Shown here piece after piece: positions 42,099 through 51,377 of a DNA stretch of 64,000 bases. The position numbers were made by a program, and so were the translations under genes. Position 1 is the first letter of the stretch; every line of letters starts with the position of its first letter. Source of the stretch: JABMQB01 sp963666575 (GTDB lineage Bacteria > Bacteroidota > Bacteroidia > Bacteroidales > Prolixibacteraceae). The notes beneath the pieces are model-generated. The model had not been told where the DNA came from and made no database searches. It saw nothing but the letters and a program-made list of their open reading frames with translations. The stretch spans positions 248,001 to 312,000 of the forward strand of contig CAXXYG010000018.1 of NCBI GenBank assembly GCA_963666575.2, given 5' to 3'.

Positions 42099-43379
42099 AT
42101 GAGCCATATTACCCAAAACAAATTCCTACTTTTTATTGCAGCACTATTTTGCGGCATATTAACTTTTGCCCAAACAACTGATTCACTACAGATTTCAAAA
42201 AACAAATTTCAGAAATACCGTTTTGGAGGTTATGGCGAAATCCTTTACCAGCATATGGATTATGGTGCCGATAGGTACAGCGATCCTTCAGGTTCTCCCT
42301 CCGAAAACAGGGGAGCAATTGGAATGCCTCGAATCGTTTTTTCATTCGATTATAAATTCAGAAATGATTTAATTTTTTCTTCGGAAATTGAATTTGAACA
42401 TGGAGGGACGGGTTCAGCACTCGAACTGGAATACGAAGAATCGGGCGAATACGAAAAAGAAATTGAAAAAGCCGGCGAAGTAGTACTCGAACAATTACAT
42501 TTTACAAAAATCTTCAGCCCCTATTTTAGAGTTAGAATCGGGCACATGATTATTCCGGTTGGGCAAACCAATGCCCGTCACGAATCAATTTTATACTTTG
42601 GAACAGTACGCCCCGAAAGTGAAACAAGTATCATTCCTCTTACATGGCACGAAACCGGGATTTCTGTTTTGGGAAATTACCGCTCGTGGGCGTATCAGTT
42701 ATTTATAATAAATGGCCTTGATGCCAACGGATTTTCATCAGCTTATTGGGTACGTAATGGAAAACAGGGGATTTTTGAGGAAATAAAAATGACCGATCCT
42801 GCTTTAGCTTTCAGAATAGAAAATACAGCCTTTCGGAATTTACGGTTGAGTGCTTCGGGTTATATTGGAAACAGCACGGGTAATACTACCAAACCTGCAA
42901 AAATGGATCACCTCAAAGGGACAGTCAGTATCCTCTCGGGCGACCTTGAGTATAAAAGCCGTGGTTTAATTTTCCGGGGAAATGTACTTTACGGCTATCT
43001 GACCGATTCCTATGAAATTTCAGCCATTAATAAAAACATTTCGAAAAACATACAATACCAACGTACACCGGTTGCACAAAACGCCCTGGCTTATGGAGCC
43101 GAGGTGGGGTACAATTTTTTATTACGTCAACCAGGAACCAGAATTACACCATTTGCCCGGTATGAATATTACAATTCAATGGAAAATACAACAGGTGGGC
43201 AACATGCCGACGAACGTTACAAACGTGATATACTAACCTGTGGTTTAAATTATATTATGACACTCTCAATCGCTATTAAAGCCGACTATAGCCAACGCCG
43301 TATTGGCCTTGGTGATTATAACAACGAAAACACTTTTGGCTTGGCCCTGGTTTATACAGGCTGGTTTCTTGAAAAATAA
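42099..43379 (+). CDS. Outer-membrane porin-like beta-barrel of the imelysin cluster
   Basis: 426 aa. Signal peptide (FLLFIAALFCGILTFAQ). The mature protein starts FQKYRFGGYGEILYQHMDYG, then alternating beta strands, with IVFSFDYKFRNDLIFSSEIEFEHGG, RVRIGHMIIPVGQTNARHES and a C-terminal GLALVYTGWFLEK ending in the aromatic strand of outer-membrane barrels. Barrel proteins of this kind are regularly found next to imelysin genes in Bacteroidota and may let an iron or heme compound pass. First gene of a plus-strand run to 51305; 23 bp before the imelysin gene. Confidence 0.82.
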   Translation: MSHITQNKFLLFIAALFCGILTFAQTTDSLQISKNKFQKYRFGGYGEILYQHMDYGADRYSDPSGSPSENRGAIGMPRIVFSFDYKFRNDLIFSSEIEFEHGGTGSALELEYEESGEYEKEIEKAGEVVLEQLHFTKIFSPYFRVRIGHMIIPVGQTNARHESILYFGTVRPESETSIIPLTWHETGISVLGNYRSWAYQLFIINGLDANGFSSAYWVRNGKQGIFEEIKMTDPALAFRIENTAFRNLRLSASGYIGNSTGNTTKPAKMDHLKGTVSILSGDLEYKSRGLIFRGNVLYGYLTDSYEISAINKNISKNIQYQRTPVAQNALAYGAEVGYNFLLRQPGTRITPFARYEYYNSMENTTGGQHADERYKRDILTCGLNYIMTLSIAIKADYSQRRIGLGDYNNENTFGLALVYTGWFLEK

Positions 43380-43402
43380 ACAACACTTAAATATTAATTA
43401 CG

Positions 43403-44519
43403 ATGAAAAAATTTATTGGATTATTTGCACTTGCTTTGTTCCTATTTAATGCTTGTTCTGATGATGATGGACCGGGGGCAGGTGAAACACCTGAAGAATA
43501 TGATTACTCTGAAATATTAGCCGCTTATGTCGATAATACTGTTATTCCCACCTATGCCGACATGAAGGATAATTCAATTTTATTATTGTCGGCTACCGAA
43601 GCCTTTTTGGCAAGTGGTACTCAATCCGACATCGACCAGGCTTGTGGTTATTGGAAATCAACCCGTAAACCATGGGAATCAAGCGAAGCATTCCTGTTTG
43701 GGCCGGCAGCTTATAAAAGCCTTGACCCGTTATTGGATTCATGGCCATTGGACCAGGCTCAATTGGATCAGGTTTTAGCAGGCGATCAGGAATTAACTGC
43801 CGATTATGTCAGAAACGCATTGGGCGCAGTTTTGAGAGGATTTCACACCATCGAATACTTATTGTTCCGCGAAGGAACAGCCCGTTTGGCAGGCGATGTT
43901 TCACAACGTGAAAAAGAATACCTCGTTGCTGTTGCCGAAGTTTTACGCGACGATTGTTTAACTCTTTGGGCTTCATGGGCAGGTGTTGAAGCTGGAACCA
44001 CCGAAGCTGAAATACTTGCGTCAATCAATGTTGAAATTACATCTCCATTCAGCGAAAACTTTAAAAATGCTGGTAAAGCTGGCAGTCAATACCTTTCACA
44101 AACCGATGCTGGTTGATGAAATTCTGCAGGGAATTATTGGAATTGCTGATGAGGTTGCCAACGCAAAAATTGCTGATCCGGTTAGCAGTGGCGATGTATT
44201 GGAAGTAGAATCGTGGTTTAGCTGGAATTCATTAACCGATTTCCAAAACAACATCCACAGTATCAAAAACTCATACATCAATGGTTATGAAGGAAGTACA
44301 TCGGGCGCCAGTTTATCCGATTATATTGCTGAACAAAATGCTGATTTGGACGCTGAAGTAAAATCTAAAATTAGTGCTGCTTTAGCAGCCATTGCCGCTA
44401 TTCCTGAGCCTTTCCGGAATAACCTTGGCAATGCTGAAAAAGTAAATGCAGCTATTTCAGCCACAAACAACATCCGCGACATTATCGAAACCGAAGTCCG
44501 CCCACTTATAATAAATTAA
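43403..44519 (+). pseudogene. Imelysin-family lipoprotein, single-base frameshift
   Basis: Lipobox FNAC. Seen: the GxHxxE motif as G146-F-H148-T-I-E151, and KPWESSEAFLFGP typical of imelysin/IrpA, a family of periplasmic proteins linked to iron uptake. The first frame stops at 44116 after QTDAG. In the other frame the protein goes on from VDEILQGIIGIADEVANAKI to 44519 with no loss of sequence. One extra G at 44111-44112 explains it: with one G the joint reads DAVDEILQG. As in ablB, all the rest is intact, so a sequencing error is a strong possibility. Corrected length about 371 aa. Confidence 0.88.
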
Positions 44520-44537
44520 TTAAAAGACTTGCAAATC

Positions 44538-45977
44538 ATGCTTAAATCATTAATAAAACCAAACATAAAAATAAATTTTAAATGGTCAAAATACCTGTTG
44601 TTGGCACTTATTTGTTTAATGTTTTTTGCATGTGTACAAAACAGGTACGATGATATTAAAACTCCAGGGGGGCATGTCGCCTCCCCTGAGGAATTATCGG
44701 CAGGTACATCCACCATTTTTACTTCATCAAGTAAAGCCTACGATACTCCTGCCGATTGGGTAACCGGCGATTTGGCTGGTTTTTTCCTCCGCGGAGATGC
44801 CCTATACGATAATCCAAGGGTTACCGACGGAAATCCGGTTAATGGTGGTTTAGGACCAGTTTATGCGGGTTACTCATGTGCCAGTTGCCATAACGATGCC
44901 GGAAGGACACAATCAACACTGTTTACTGCAGGCGGAACAGGAAACTATGGTTTTTCATCGTTCCTGACATTTATTCGCACACCCAACGATCAGAATTTTC
45001 CACAATATGGGCGGGTTTTACACGACCAGGCGGTGTATGGATCAAAACCCGAAGGTAAACTCAGGGTAAAATACACCGAAAAAGAATATACTTTTCCTGA
45101 TGGAGAAACGTACCGGCTCATCACACCACACTATGAAATTTATGATTGGTACGCCGATTCAATCCCGGTCGATCAATTGAAAATGACCGTACGCACACCA
45201 CTTCGGCATGTAGGACTAGGTTTGATGCTGGCTATCGACAAAAATGAAATTCAACAACTGGCAACCATTCAATACCCTGAGTATGGTATTTCGGGCGAAA
45301 TCAACTGGGTCATCGAACGCAACAGCAAACAAATCGGTTTATCAGGCCATAAAGCCCAGCATGCTGACTTAACCGTTGAGTTGGGATTTCTGTCGGATAT
45401 GGGTGTGACTAACGACCGTTTCCCGCACGAAATAGCTGAAGGTCAGGAACAGGTAACCGATGAATACGGCATACAAATCACCACCGAAGATATGGCTGCC
45501 GTCGATTTTTACCTGCATGCCCTGGGAGTACCAGCCCGGCGTGCCATTAACAATCCAACAGTTAATGCCGGTAAAGAATTGTTTACTCAGGCAAAATGTA
45601 ATTTGTGCCACACGCCAACCTTACACACCCAATCGAACGGAGTAAATTTATTGGATGGAACGCACATTCCATGGCTTGGCGGACAGGTTATTCATCCTTA
45701 TTCCGATTATTTAGTTCATGATATGGGGCCTGAATTGGGTGATAATTATTCACAATTTAATGCTTCAGGCGACGAATGGCGGACAACTCCCTTATGGGGT
45801 ATAGGCTTGCAGGAAGTTGTTAACGGACACAGCCATTATTTACACGACGGACGAGCCCGGAATTTTACCGAAGCGATTATGTGGCATGGTGGCGAAGGAG
45901 ATGTTTCCAGGCAAATATTTCAACAAATGACCAAAGAAGAACGGGAAACATTGATCATGTTTTTACGGTCGTTGTAA
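44538..45977 (+). CDS. Di-heme oxidoreductase (DHOR) lipoprotein 2
   Basis: 479 aa from the ATG at 44538. Lipobox FFAC. Heme-c sites C114xxCH118 (CASCH) and C354xxCH358 (CNLCH). Shared blocks with copy 1: NGGLGPVYAGYSCASCH, YSDYLVHDMGPELGDN, DEWRTTPLWGIGL and YLHDGRARNFTEAIMWHGGEG. It directly follows the imelysin gene (19 bp) and precedes the RidA-like gene. Two DHOR copies, one on each side of imelysin, suggest a two-step or two-partner heme electron path. Confidence 0.9.
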   Translation: MLKSLIKPNIKINFKWSKYLLLALICLMFFACVQNRYDDIKTPGGHVASPEELSAGTSTIFTSSSKAYDTPADWVTGDLAGFFLRGDALYDNPRVTDGNPVNGGLGPVYAGYSCASCHNDAGRTQSTLFTAGGTGNYGFSSFLTFIRTPNDQNFPQYGRVLHDQAVYGSKPEGKLRVKYTEKEYTFPDGETYRLITPHYEIYDWYADSIPVDQLKMTVRTPLRHVGLGLMLAIDKNEIQQLATIQYPEYGISGEINWVIERNSKQIGLSGHKAQHADLTVELGFLSDMGVTNDRFPHEIAEGQEQVTDEYGIQITTEDMAAVDFYLHALGVPARRAINNPTVNAGKELFTQAKCNLCHTPTLHTQSNGVNLLDGTHIPWLGGQVIHPYSDYLVHDMGPELGDNYSQFNASGDEWRTTPLWGIGLQEVVNGHSHYLHDGRARNFTEAIMWHGGEGDVSRQIFQQMTKEERETLIMFLRSL

Positions 45978-46002
45978 TCAAAAAAAACCAGAATTTAATT
46001 TT

Positions 46003-47163
46003 ATGATTTATAATAAAATACAATCAAAACAAGCAAAAATTTCCTATTCGAGGTTTGAAGGCCAATTATCAGATGAATACAATCTGATGGTAGCCCCAAC
46101 CGTTGAAGGGCCCATTGATAAACAACTTGAAGCTATTCGGGAAGCCCTTTCCGATTTTATGATTCAAATCGATTCGAACAGTGATGCCATCGTTTTTCAA
46201 CGATTTTTTGTCAGCGATTTTAGCAACCAATCTGAAATTCTCACTAAAGCTGATTTATTTGGTTGCAATTGTGCCGTATCAATTATTCAGCAAAGCCCGC
46301 TTAACGGCGTAAAAGTAGGTTTATGGACCTGTATTCTGGAAGGGAAAAAGAAAACTCAGTTTGCCAAAGAAAAAAATAAACACAAGCTGGTGATGGCTCA
46401 CAACGGTTATTCGCACGTTTATACCACACAAATTCACAGCCAAAATCCAAAACTTTGTTCCTACGAACAAACAAACCAAATATTTAATAACTACCTCGAA
46501 TTATTAAAAGGCCATAACCTGACTCTCGAAGAACATTGTTTACGTACCTGGTTTTATGTGCGCGACATCGACAATAACTACGCGGGTATGGTGGAGGCCC
46601 GAAATCAGGTTTTTGAAAATCACCAATTAACTGAAAAAACACATTTTATTGCCAGCACCGGAATTGAGGGAAGTTTTGCCGATCCGGCTATTTCTGTTAT
46701 GATGGATGCGTATGCTGTTGGAGGTATCAAACCTGAACAAATTCGTTTTTTGGAAGCACGGGAAAACCTGAATCCAACCCACGAATATGGTGTGGCATTT
46801 GAACGTGGCACAGCTGTTGAATATGGCGACCGCAGGCACATATTTATTTCGGGCACAGCCAGTATAAACAACAAAGGACAGATAGTACATGTAGGCGATA
46901 TTTCGGGACAAACTGAACGGACATTTGAAAACATCAAAGCACTGTTAAACGAAGCCGGTGCCGATATAAACGACCTGAACAGTATGATCATTTATCTGCG
47001 AGATGTTGCTGATTACAACGGTGTGGAAACGTACATTTCGAAACACTACTCTACCATTCCATACATAATTGTGCTTGCGCCGGTATGCCGTCCGGGTTGG
47101 CTGATCGAAATTGAATGTATTGCCATCAAACCCATAAAAAATGACCAATTTAATTGCTTTTAA
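46003..47163 (+). CDS. RidA-fold, chorismatase-like protein
   Basis: 386 aa. C-terminal third has RidA features: HIFISGTASINNKGQIVHVGDISGQTERTFENIKALLNEAGADINDLNSMIIYLRDVADY and a final VCRPGWLIEIECIAI with the R...E arrangement. The N-terminal two thirds (VEGPIDKQLEAIREALSDF; NGYSHVYTTQIH; ARNQVFENH) resemble the long chorismatase-type members (FkbO/Hyg5) that combine YjgF-like domains. Whether it cleaves chorismate cannot be decided. Its place within a heme/iron operon is unusual for RidA proteins; overlaps the next gene frame by a few bases. Confidence 0.65.
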   Translation: MIYNKIQSKQAKISYSRFEGQLSDEYNLMVAPTVEGPIDKQLEAIREALSDFMIQIDSNSDAIVFQRFFVSDFSNQSEILTKADLFGCNCAVSIIQQSPLNGVKVGLWTCILEGKKKTQFAKEKNKHKLVMAHNGYSHVYTTQIHSQNPKLCSYEQTNQIFNNYLELLKGHNLTLEEHCLRTWFYVRDIDNNYAGMVEARNQVFENHQLTEKTHFIASTGIEGSFADPAISVMMDAYAVGGIKPEQIRFLEARENLNPTHEYGVAFERGTAVEYGDRRHIFISGTASINNKGQIVHVGDISGQTERTFENIKALLNEAGADINDLNSMIIYLRDVADYNGVETYISKHYSTIPYIIVLAPVCRPGWLIEIECIAIKPIKNDQFNCF

Positions 47164-47173
47164 AACCTATTTT

Positions 47174-48400
47174 ATGAAACAATTTTTACTTCTGATAGTA
47201 TTAGGATTATTTTTTTCTATCCAACTTTTTGCTCAGGAAAAAGATTCTACCCTCAATAAATACATCGATAACGGCTTAATTTCAATAGCCGACAAAGACG
47301 GAATGACCTGGCAAACCAAAGCCGGCGATTTTCTTTTTAAACCCTATACCCTGATTCAAACACGGGGAATAGCCAATTATTACGACGATGAGGGTTTAAA
47401 TCTGGCAGAACAAGACAACATTCTAAATTCAGGTTTTGAAATTCCGTATGCGTTGATTGGTTTTGCCGGAAAAGCATTTAACCGGATAACCTTTAATGTG
47501 GCTTTGAATGCTGCTTCAAGTGGTGCTACACTATTAAACCAGGCCTGGTTCGACATCAACGTAAAAGATGAATTACGGTTCAGAGTAGGGAAATTTAAAA
47601 CTCCATTTAATCAGGCATTTCTGGTAAAAAACGGGCAAACATTGTTTCCCCTTTTACCAGCTTCTTTAACAACACGTGTTAATTTACCCTACGATCTGAA
47701 TTCAGTAAACCCAAAACTTTCCACCGGGTTCGACATTGGTATTCAAATGCATGGAGTTCTGCAAAATAAATTGGGCTATCAGTTAGGCATTTTTAACGGC
47801 ACTGGCATTTCGGTGAATTCGGCCACAAATAGTATCAGCGATGATAACGGAATGCCGGCGTTATTGTATTCGGGGCGGATGGTTTATATGCCACAAGGGC
47901 CAATGCCTACGCACCAGGGAGATCCATCGCGAACAAATGAAAAACATTTATTGGTAGGTGTTTCCGGTTCGTACAATGTGGAAGCCAATTTTGAAAGCAG
48001 CAATGATTTACGTGCCGGTTTTGAGTTGGCATTACTTTACAACCGTTGGTATTTGTCGGCAGAAGCATACATGCTGAACATGGACTTTGTAGAACGCCAG
48101 CAACAATCGCCGGTTTATACATTTTGGGGAAGTTATGTGCAGGCTGGTTATTTTGTGAACTCTAAACTTCAACCAGCTCTTCGATTGGATGTATTGGATA
48201 GAAATTCCATTAAGGAAGATGGAATTTTGTTTATGCCGGCAGTTGGTTTAAACTATTATTTGTCGGGACATAACTTAAAATTACAAACCATGTACCAGTT
48301 TATGGGCAAAGCCGGACATAACAGCCTTGCTGAAAAAAATGACGACGACAATGGACTGGCAGAACACAGGTTATGTATCCAACTTCAATTTGCATTTTAA
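47174..48400 (+). CDS. Porin O/P-like outer-membrane beta-barrel
   Basis: 408 aa from the ATG at 47174. Signal peptide (QFLLLIVLGLFFSIQLFAQ). Seen: KDGMTWQTKAGDFLFKPYTLIQTRG, FRVGKFKTPFNQAFLVKNGQTLFP (the Porin_O_P-type G.fk.Pf segment), alternating strands with periodic aromatics, and a C-terminal LCIQLQFAF ending in Phe. Phosphate-selective-porin-like barrels pass anions, but in Bacteroidota the family is wide. It overlaps the end of the RidA-like frame, so it is co-transcribed. Together with 42099-43379 the cluster has two barrels. Confidence 0.82.
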   Translation: MKQFLLLIVLGLFFSIQLFAQEKDSTLNKYIDNGLISIADKDGMTWQTKAGDFLFKPYTLIQTRGIANYYDDEGLNLAEQDNILNSGFEIPYALIGFAGKAFNRITFNVALNAASSGATLLNQAWFDINVKDELRFRVGKFKTPFNQAFLVKNGQTLFPLLPASLTTRVNLPYDLNSVNPKLSTGFDIGIQMHGVLQNKLGYQLGIFNGTGISVNSATNSISDDNGMPALLYSGRMVYMPQGPMPTHQGDPSRTNEKHLLVGVSGSYNVEANFESSNDLRAGFELALLYNRWYLSAEAYMLNMDFVERQQQSPVYTFWGSYVQAGYFVNSKLQPALRLDVLDRNSIKEDGILFMPAVGLNYYLSGHNLKLQTMYQFMGKAGHNSLAEKNDDDNGLAEHRLCIQLQFAF

Positions 48401-48414
48401 ATAAAAACTGATTT

Positions 48415-49104
48415 ATGAAATTTTTTCGGCAAATAAATTTTATTATAATAACCTTATTACTATTTGTATCGTGCACACATGAATATGAGCCAGCTGTTGA
48501 AAATAACTGGAGAATTGATGTATCACTTTCTTTCGACGATCCGGAATTTTGGCCCCAGGGGCAAGAATTACGGGTTGGTGTTTTTGAAGAAGGAAATTTA
48601 AAACAAGCTACCGAAAGTGTTTTAGTAAATAAGCCTTCGGACAAATCGACCACAATTTCATTAAACAATGTGGCACAGGGGATTTACAATTTACAACTCT
48701 ACCTAACCGAAAATGGAATTTTTAAAGTTGTTTTAGCTGATTTGGGAGAAGTAACAGTTTCCGACAATGTTTATTTTGAATCCGAATCCATTACTTTATT
48801 ATCGTACAGCCGGGTACAAAATCAGGTTTTTAACAACTGCCAGTTATGCCATGGAGGTTCGTCGGGAGATTTGGCGGCCAGCCTGAACCTCACTGCTGGA
48901 AACAGCTTCGAGGCTTTGGTTAATAAAACGGCTCAAAATAATTCAGCAATGAAACGGGTATTGCCGGGTTCAGCCAATTACAGTTACCTGGTAAAAGTTT
49001 TAAACAAGGACATCGAATTTGATCATGCGGCCAGCAGCTCGGCTACAAAGCCCGACAAACAATTGATAATCGACTGGATTAATGAAGGAGCAAAAAATAA
49101 CTAA
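48415..49104 (+). CDS. Lipoprotein with single c-type heme motif 1
   Basis: 229 aa. Lipobox VSCT. N-terminal half is a beta-rich domain (WRIDVSLSFDDPEFWPQGQEL; TTISLNNVAQGIYNLQLYL). C-terminal half has one CxxCH (NNCQLCHGG) followed by SLNLTAGNSFEALVN and KVLNK..LIIDWINEGAK, the typical small cytochrome fold of planctomycete-type c-cytochromes with the LxxWI helix. No separate Met ligand motif is obvious. Next to another cytochrome-like gene; likely relays electrons across the envelope. Confidence 0.75.
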   Translation: MKFFRQINFIIITLLLFVSCTHEYEPAVENNWRIDVSLSFDDPEFWPQGQELRVGVFEEGNLKQATESVLVNKPSDKSTTISLNNVAQGIYNLQLYLTENGIFKVVLADLGEVTVSDNVYFESESITLLSYSRVQNQVFNNCQLCHGGSSGDLAASLNLTAGNSFEALVNKTAQNNSAMKRVLPGSANYSYLVKVLNKDIEFDHAASSSATKPDKQLIIDWINEGAKNN

Positions 49105-49105
49105 T

Positions 49106-49513
49106 ATGAAATTTTATCCGTTTCACCATCAACCAAAAAATAAACTCTGTAACACAATAAGTTGGGGGATTTTATTGGTACTAATTGCCTTTTCGTTTAA
49201 TGCCTGCTACTTCGATGTGGTAATAGCGGAAGAGCTCAACGAAGTGGAAGAAATAAGCTTCTCTAAAAATATTGTGCCGGTTTTTCAGGCAAGTTGTACA
49301 TCCTGCCACAACGGGCAGGTAACTTCACCCGATTTTACCAGAACCTCAGCTTATGCCGAACTGATAAATGGCAATTATATTTCAATTACCAATCCGGAAA
49401 CAAGCACGCTGATTACAAAAATACAAAGCGGGCATCCGTATACCGGTTCAGTTACTGATACTGAAATAAACCGGATTGTTCAATGGATCAAAAACGGAGC
49501 ATTAAACAACTAA
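49106..49513 (+). CDS. Lipoprotein with single c-type heme motif 2
   Basis: 135 aa from the ATG at 49106. Signal peptide with lipobox FNAC. One CxxCH in FQASCTSCHNGQVTSPDF, then AYAELINGNYISITNPETSTLITKIQSGHPYTG, where the late Gly-His/Pro region could supply the sixth ligand, and NRIVQWIKNGALNN, the terminal W helix of the fold. Follows the previous gene by one base, so the two are a pair. Probably a small electron carrier to or from DHOR; inferred from position. Confidence 0.78.
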   Translation: MKFYPFHHQPKNKLCNTISWGILLVLIAFSFNACYFDVVIAEELNEVEEISFSKNIVPVFQASCTSCHNGQVTSPDFTRTSAYAELINGNYISITNPETSTLITKIQSGHPYTGSVTDTEINRIVQWIKNGALNN

Positions 49514-49545
49514 TTGTCAGAAATTAACTGATAGATACTAAAAAT

Positions 49546-50391
49546 ATGAAACTCATTTTACCACTTTTATTTCTGATAACTACCATGACAATGGTTGCCC
49601 AAACATCAACGGAAGGTGTTACACACATATGGGAGGGGCGGCTGGTAAATCACCAAACAGCCTCAATGCCCGAAAAAGGACAAACATCGGTTTTTGTAGT
49701 GCATTATTTTGCCCCGGTAGCAACAAACGGTATCAGCGATTTATTTGGAATTTTCGGAACTGCCAACATCCAAATGGGAGCCGAATATGGCCTGGGGAAA
49801 AATATCTCCACCTTTTTCCTTTCCGAAAAAATAAATAAAACGCAGGAAGTCGGAATTCGTTACCGTTTTGTTCAACAAACATTAGATGGTGAAAGCCCGG
49901 TGAGCATAGCTGCTGCATTTTCAGTTTCGGTTGATGCCCGCGACAAAAAATATTTTGGTGCCAATTATTATTTTATCGACCGGTTTTTTTATGCTACCCA
50001 ATTGGCTGTTTCGAGGCAAATAAACTACCGTTGGGAAATGATGGTAAACGGAACACTGACCCATTTTAATATGGTTCCAGAAAATTCCTTTTCGACTTTT
50101 TTATCACTTAATCCTTCATTCGCTTATAAATTAAACAGGACAAAAGCCTTGTTTTTATCTTTCGATTTTCCGCTGGGGATAGCTTCAGCCGCTAAAAATA
50201 ATCCACAAAAAGCAGATCCATTAATGACTCTTGGCGCAATTTTAAAAAAACCAACACATAACTTTCAGCTATTTATCAGCAATGGAAATCAGATAAATCC
50301 GGCAAAAGAATATTTAAACAACCATTCAGGTTTTTCGCTGGAAACATTACGCCTGGGATTTAATATTCATATTAAAATTGGAGCCAAATGA
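49546..50391 (+). CDS. DUF5777-type outer-membrane beta-barrel
   Basis: 281 aa. Signal peptide (LILPLLFLITTMTMVAQ). Seen: THIWEGRLVNHQTASMPEKGQTSVFVVHYFAPV, the HIWEGRLVN..t.....kg start of DUF5777 proteins, then beta strands (NIQMGAEYGLGKNISTFF) and a C-terminal FNIHIKIGAK. DUF5777 genes are, as I recall, found with YceI, cytochrome c and imelysin genes in Bacteroidota. Its stop overlaps the ATG of the next gene (ATGA), so translation is coupled. Confidence 0.8.
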   Translation: MKLILPLLFLITTMTMVAQTSTEGVTHIWEGRLVNHQTASMPEKGQTSVFVVHYFAPVATNGISDLFGIFGTANIQMGAEYGLGKNISTFFLSEKINKTQEVGIRYRFVQQTLDGESPVSIAAAFSVSVDARDKKYFGANYYFIDRFFYATQLAVSRQINYRWEMMVNGTLTHFNMVPENSFSTFLSLNPSFAYKLNRTKALFLSFDFPLGIASAAKNNPQKADPLMTLGAILKKPTHNFQLFISNGNQINPAKEYLNNHSGFSLETLRLGFNIHIKIGAK

Positions 50392-51305
50392 AACAATTAA
50401 TCAAACATACCTACCCCTTTTTATTTAGCCTGTTTTTTGTTGCTGGCCTAATATTCTTCACCAGTTTTTCTGCCAAATTTAATACTGATACTGAAAATAG
50501 TAAAAATACAAAACAATTTTTATTTCATTCCGACACATTGGATTTTACCTATTTTCAGGTAAAAAATCCGGATGGTTTTCCTCTTTATTATTTCCGCGAC
50601 ATTGACCAGTTCCCATGTGATGATTCGGTATGTGCACGTATGCAACTAAGAATGTATTGGGATTTGTGGGGGAATTTCCTAAAACTGGATTTTACGGATG
50701 GGCAGGAACTAACAAAAATCGGGCATGTTCCTTTTTCTGAAAAAGATTACAAACGGCTCCACCTTCTTTTAAATAATCCCAGATCGGGCATTCAATACTA
50801 CAAACTGGCCGACTTAACTGCCAAAGAATCGGAAAATGAGTATTACTCGCTGGATGCCATTTCGGGGGCAACTGTATCAAATGTTATATACGAATCGGTT
50901 CGGGGGGCCGTAAAAACCTGCCACACTTTATGGCAAATTGCCAACGGACCAATTTGTGATTTGATAAAGTCAAAAACAACTGATTTTTTTTCGGAAAATA
51001 ATCTCTCTGAAAAAATCAATACAAATCAACAACTTGTTGTTCTTTCTCAGAAAATAATAAACAAAAACTTTACACATACTGAATTTCTGCTTTCCGCTTT
51101 TTGCGAAAATAGAAGTTCTATTAATACATTCTGCCTTCTTGAACTGGCGCGACAAACGCCTGATATAAACAACGATTTTTTCAAACAATTATCTGCAACA
51201 ATAAAAAACAGCCAAACGATTGAAGAAATTGCTGTTTATAATTTCCTTCTTCAGAAAAAATACAAAAACAAAACCATCAGGCGCTACCAACCGTTTAAAA
51301 ATTAA
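50388..51305 (+). CDS. Exported protein with FMN-attachment-like SGAT motif
   Basis: 305 aa. An N-terminal hydrophobic helix (FLFSLFFVAGLIFFTSF). Residues 52-170 read as a small alpha/beta domain ending with YYSLDAISGATVSNVIYES, where D156-A-I-S159-G-A-T162-V-S has the form of the covalent FMN site of FMN-binding domains (flavin transferred by ApbE to Thr). After that comes a conserved KTCHTLW helix, then about 120 residues of helical tail with Cys/His. No ApbE gene is in this window. Covalent flavin here, beside di-heme proteins, would make an electron-transfer chain; to be proven. Last gene of the run, before a convergent terminator. Confidence 0.7.
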   Translation: MKQLIKHTYPFLFSLFFVAGLIFFTSFSAKFNTDTENSKNTKQFLFHSDTLDFTYFQVKNPDGFPLYYFRDIDQFPCDDSVCARMQLRMYWDLWGNFLKLDFTDGQELTKIGHVPFSEKDYKRLHLLLNNPRSGIQYYKLADLTAKESENEYYSLDAISGATVSNVIYESVRGAVKTCHTLWQIANGPICDLIKSKTTDFFSENNLSEKINTNQQLVVLSQKIINKNFTHTEFLLSAFCENRSSINTFCLLELARQTPDINNDFFKQLSATIKNSQTIEEIAVYNFLLQKKYKNKTIRRYQPFKN

Positions 51306-51324
51306 CTCTCCGATAAAAAAACAA

Positions 51325-51373
51325 AATCCGCTAAGTGTCAAAAACAAAAAGCGGATTATAATTGTCATAATCC
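51325..51373. terminator. Convergent terminator with alternative hairpins
   Basis: AATCCGC (51325-51331) pairs with GCGGATT (51351-51357); GGATTAT (51353-51359) pairs with ATAATCC (51367-51373). Both occur between the ends of the plus-strand cluster and the minus-strand isomerase gene. The two stems share bases and are exclusive. Confidence 0.6.
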
Positions 51374-51377
51374 GTGA

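Noticed and set aside
43983..44519. Separate 178-aa gene after imelysin
   Set aside because: It is the continuation of imelysin in another frame; one base explains the break.
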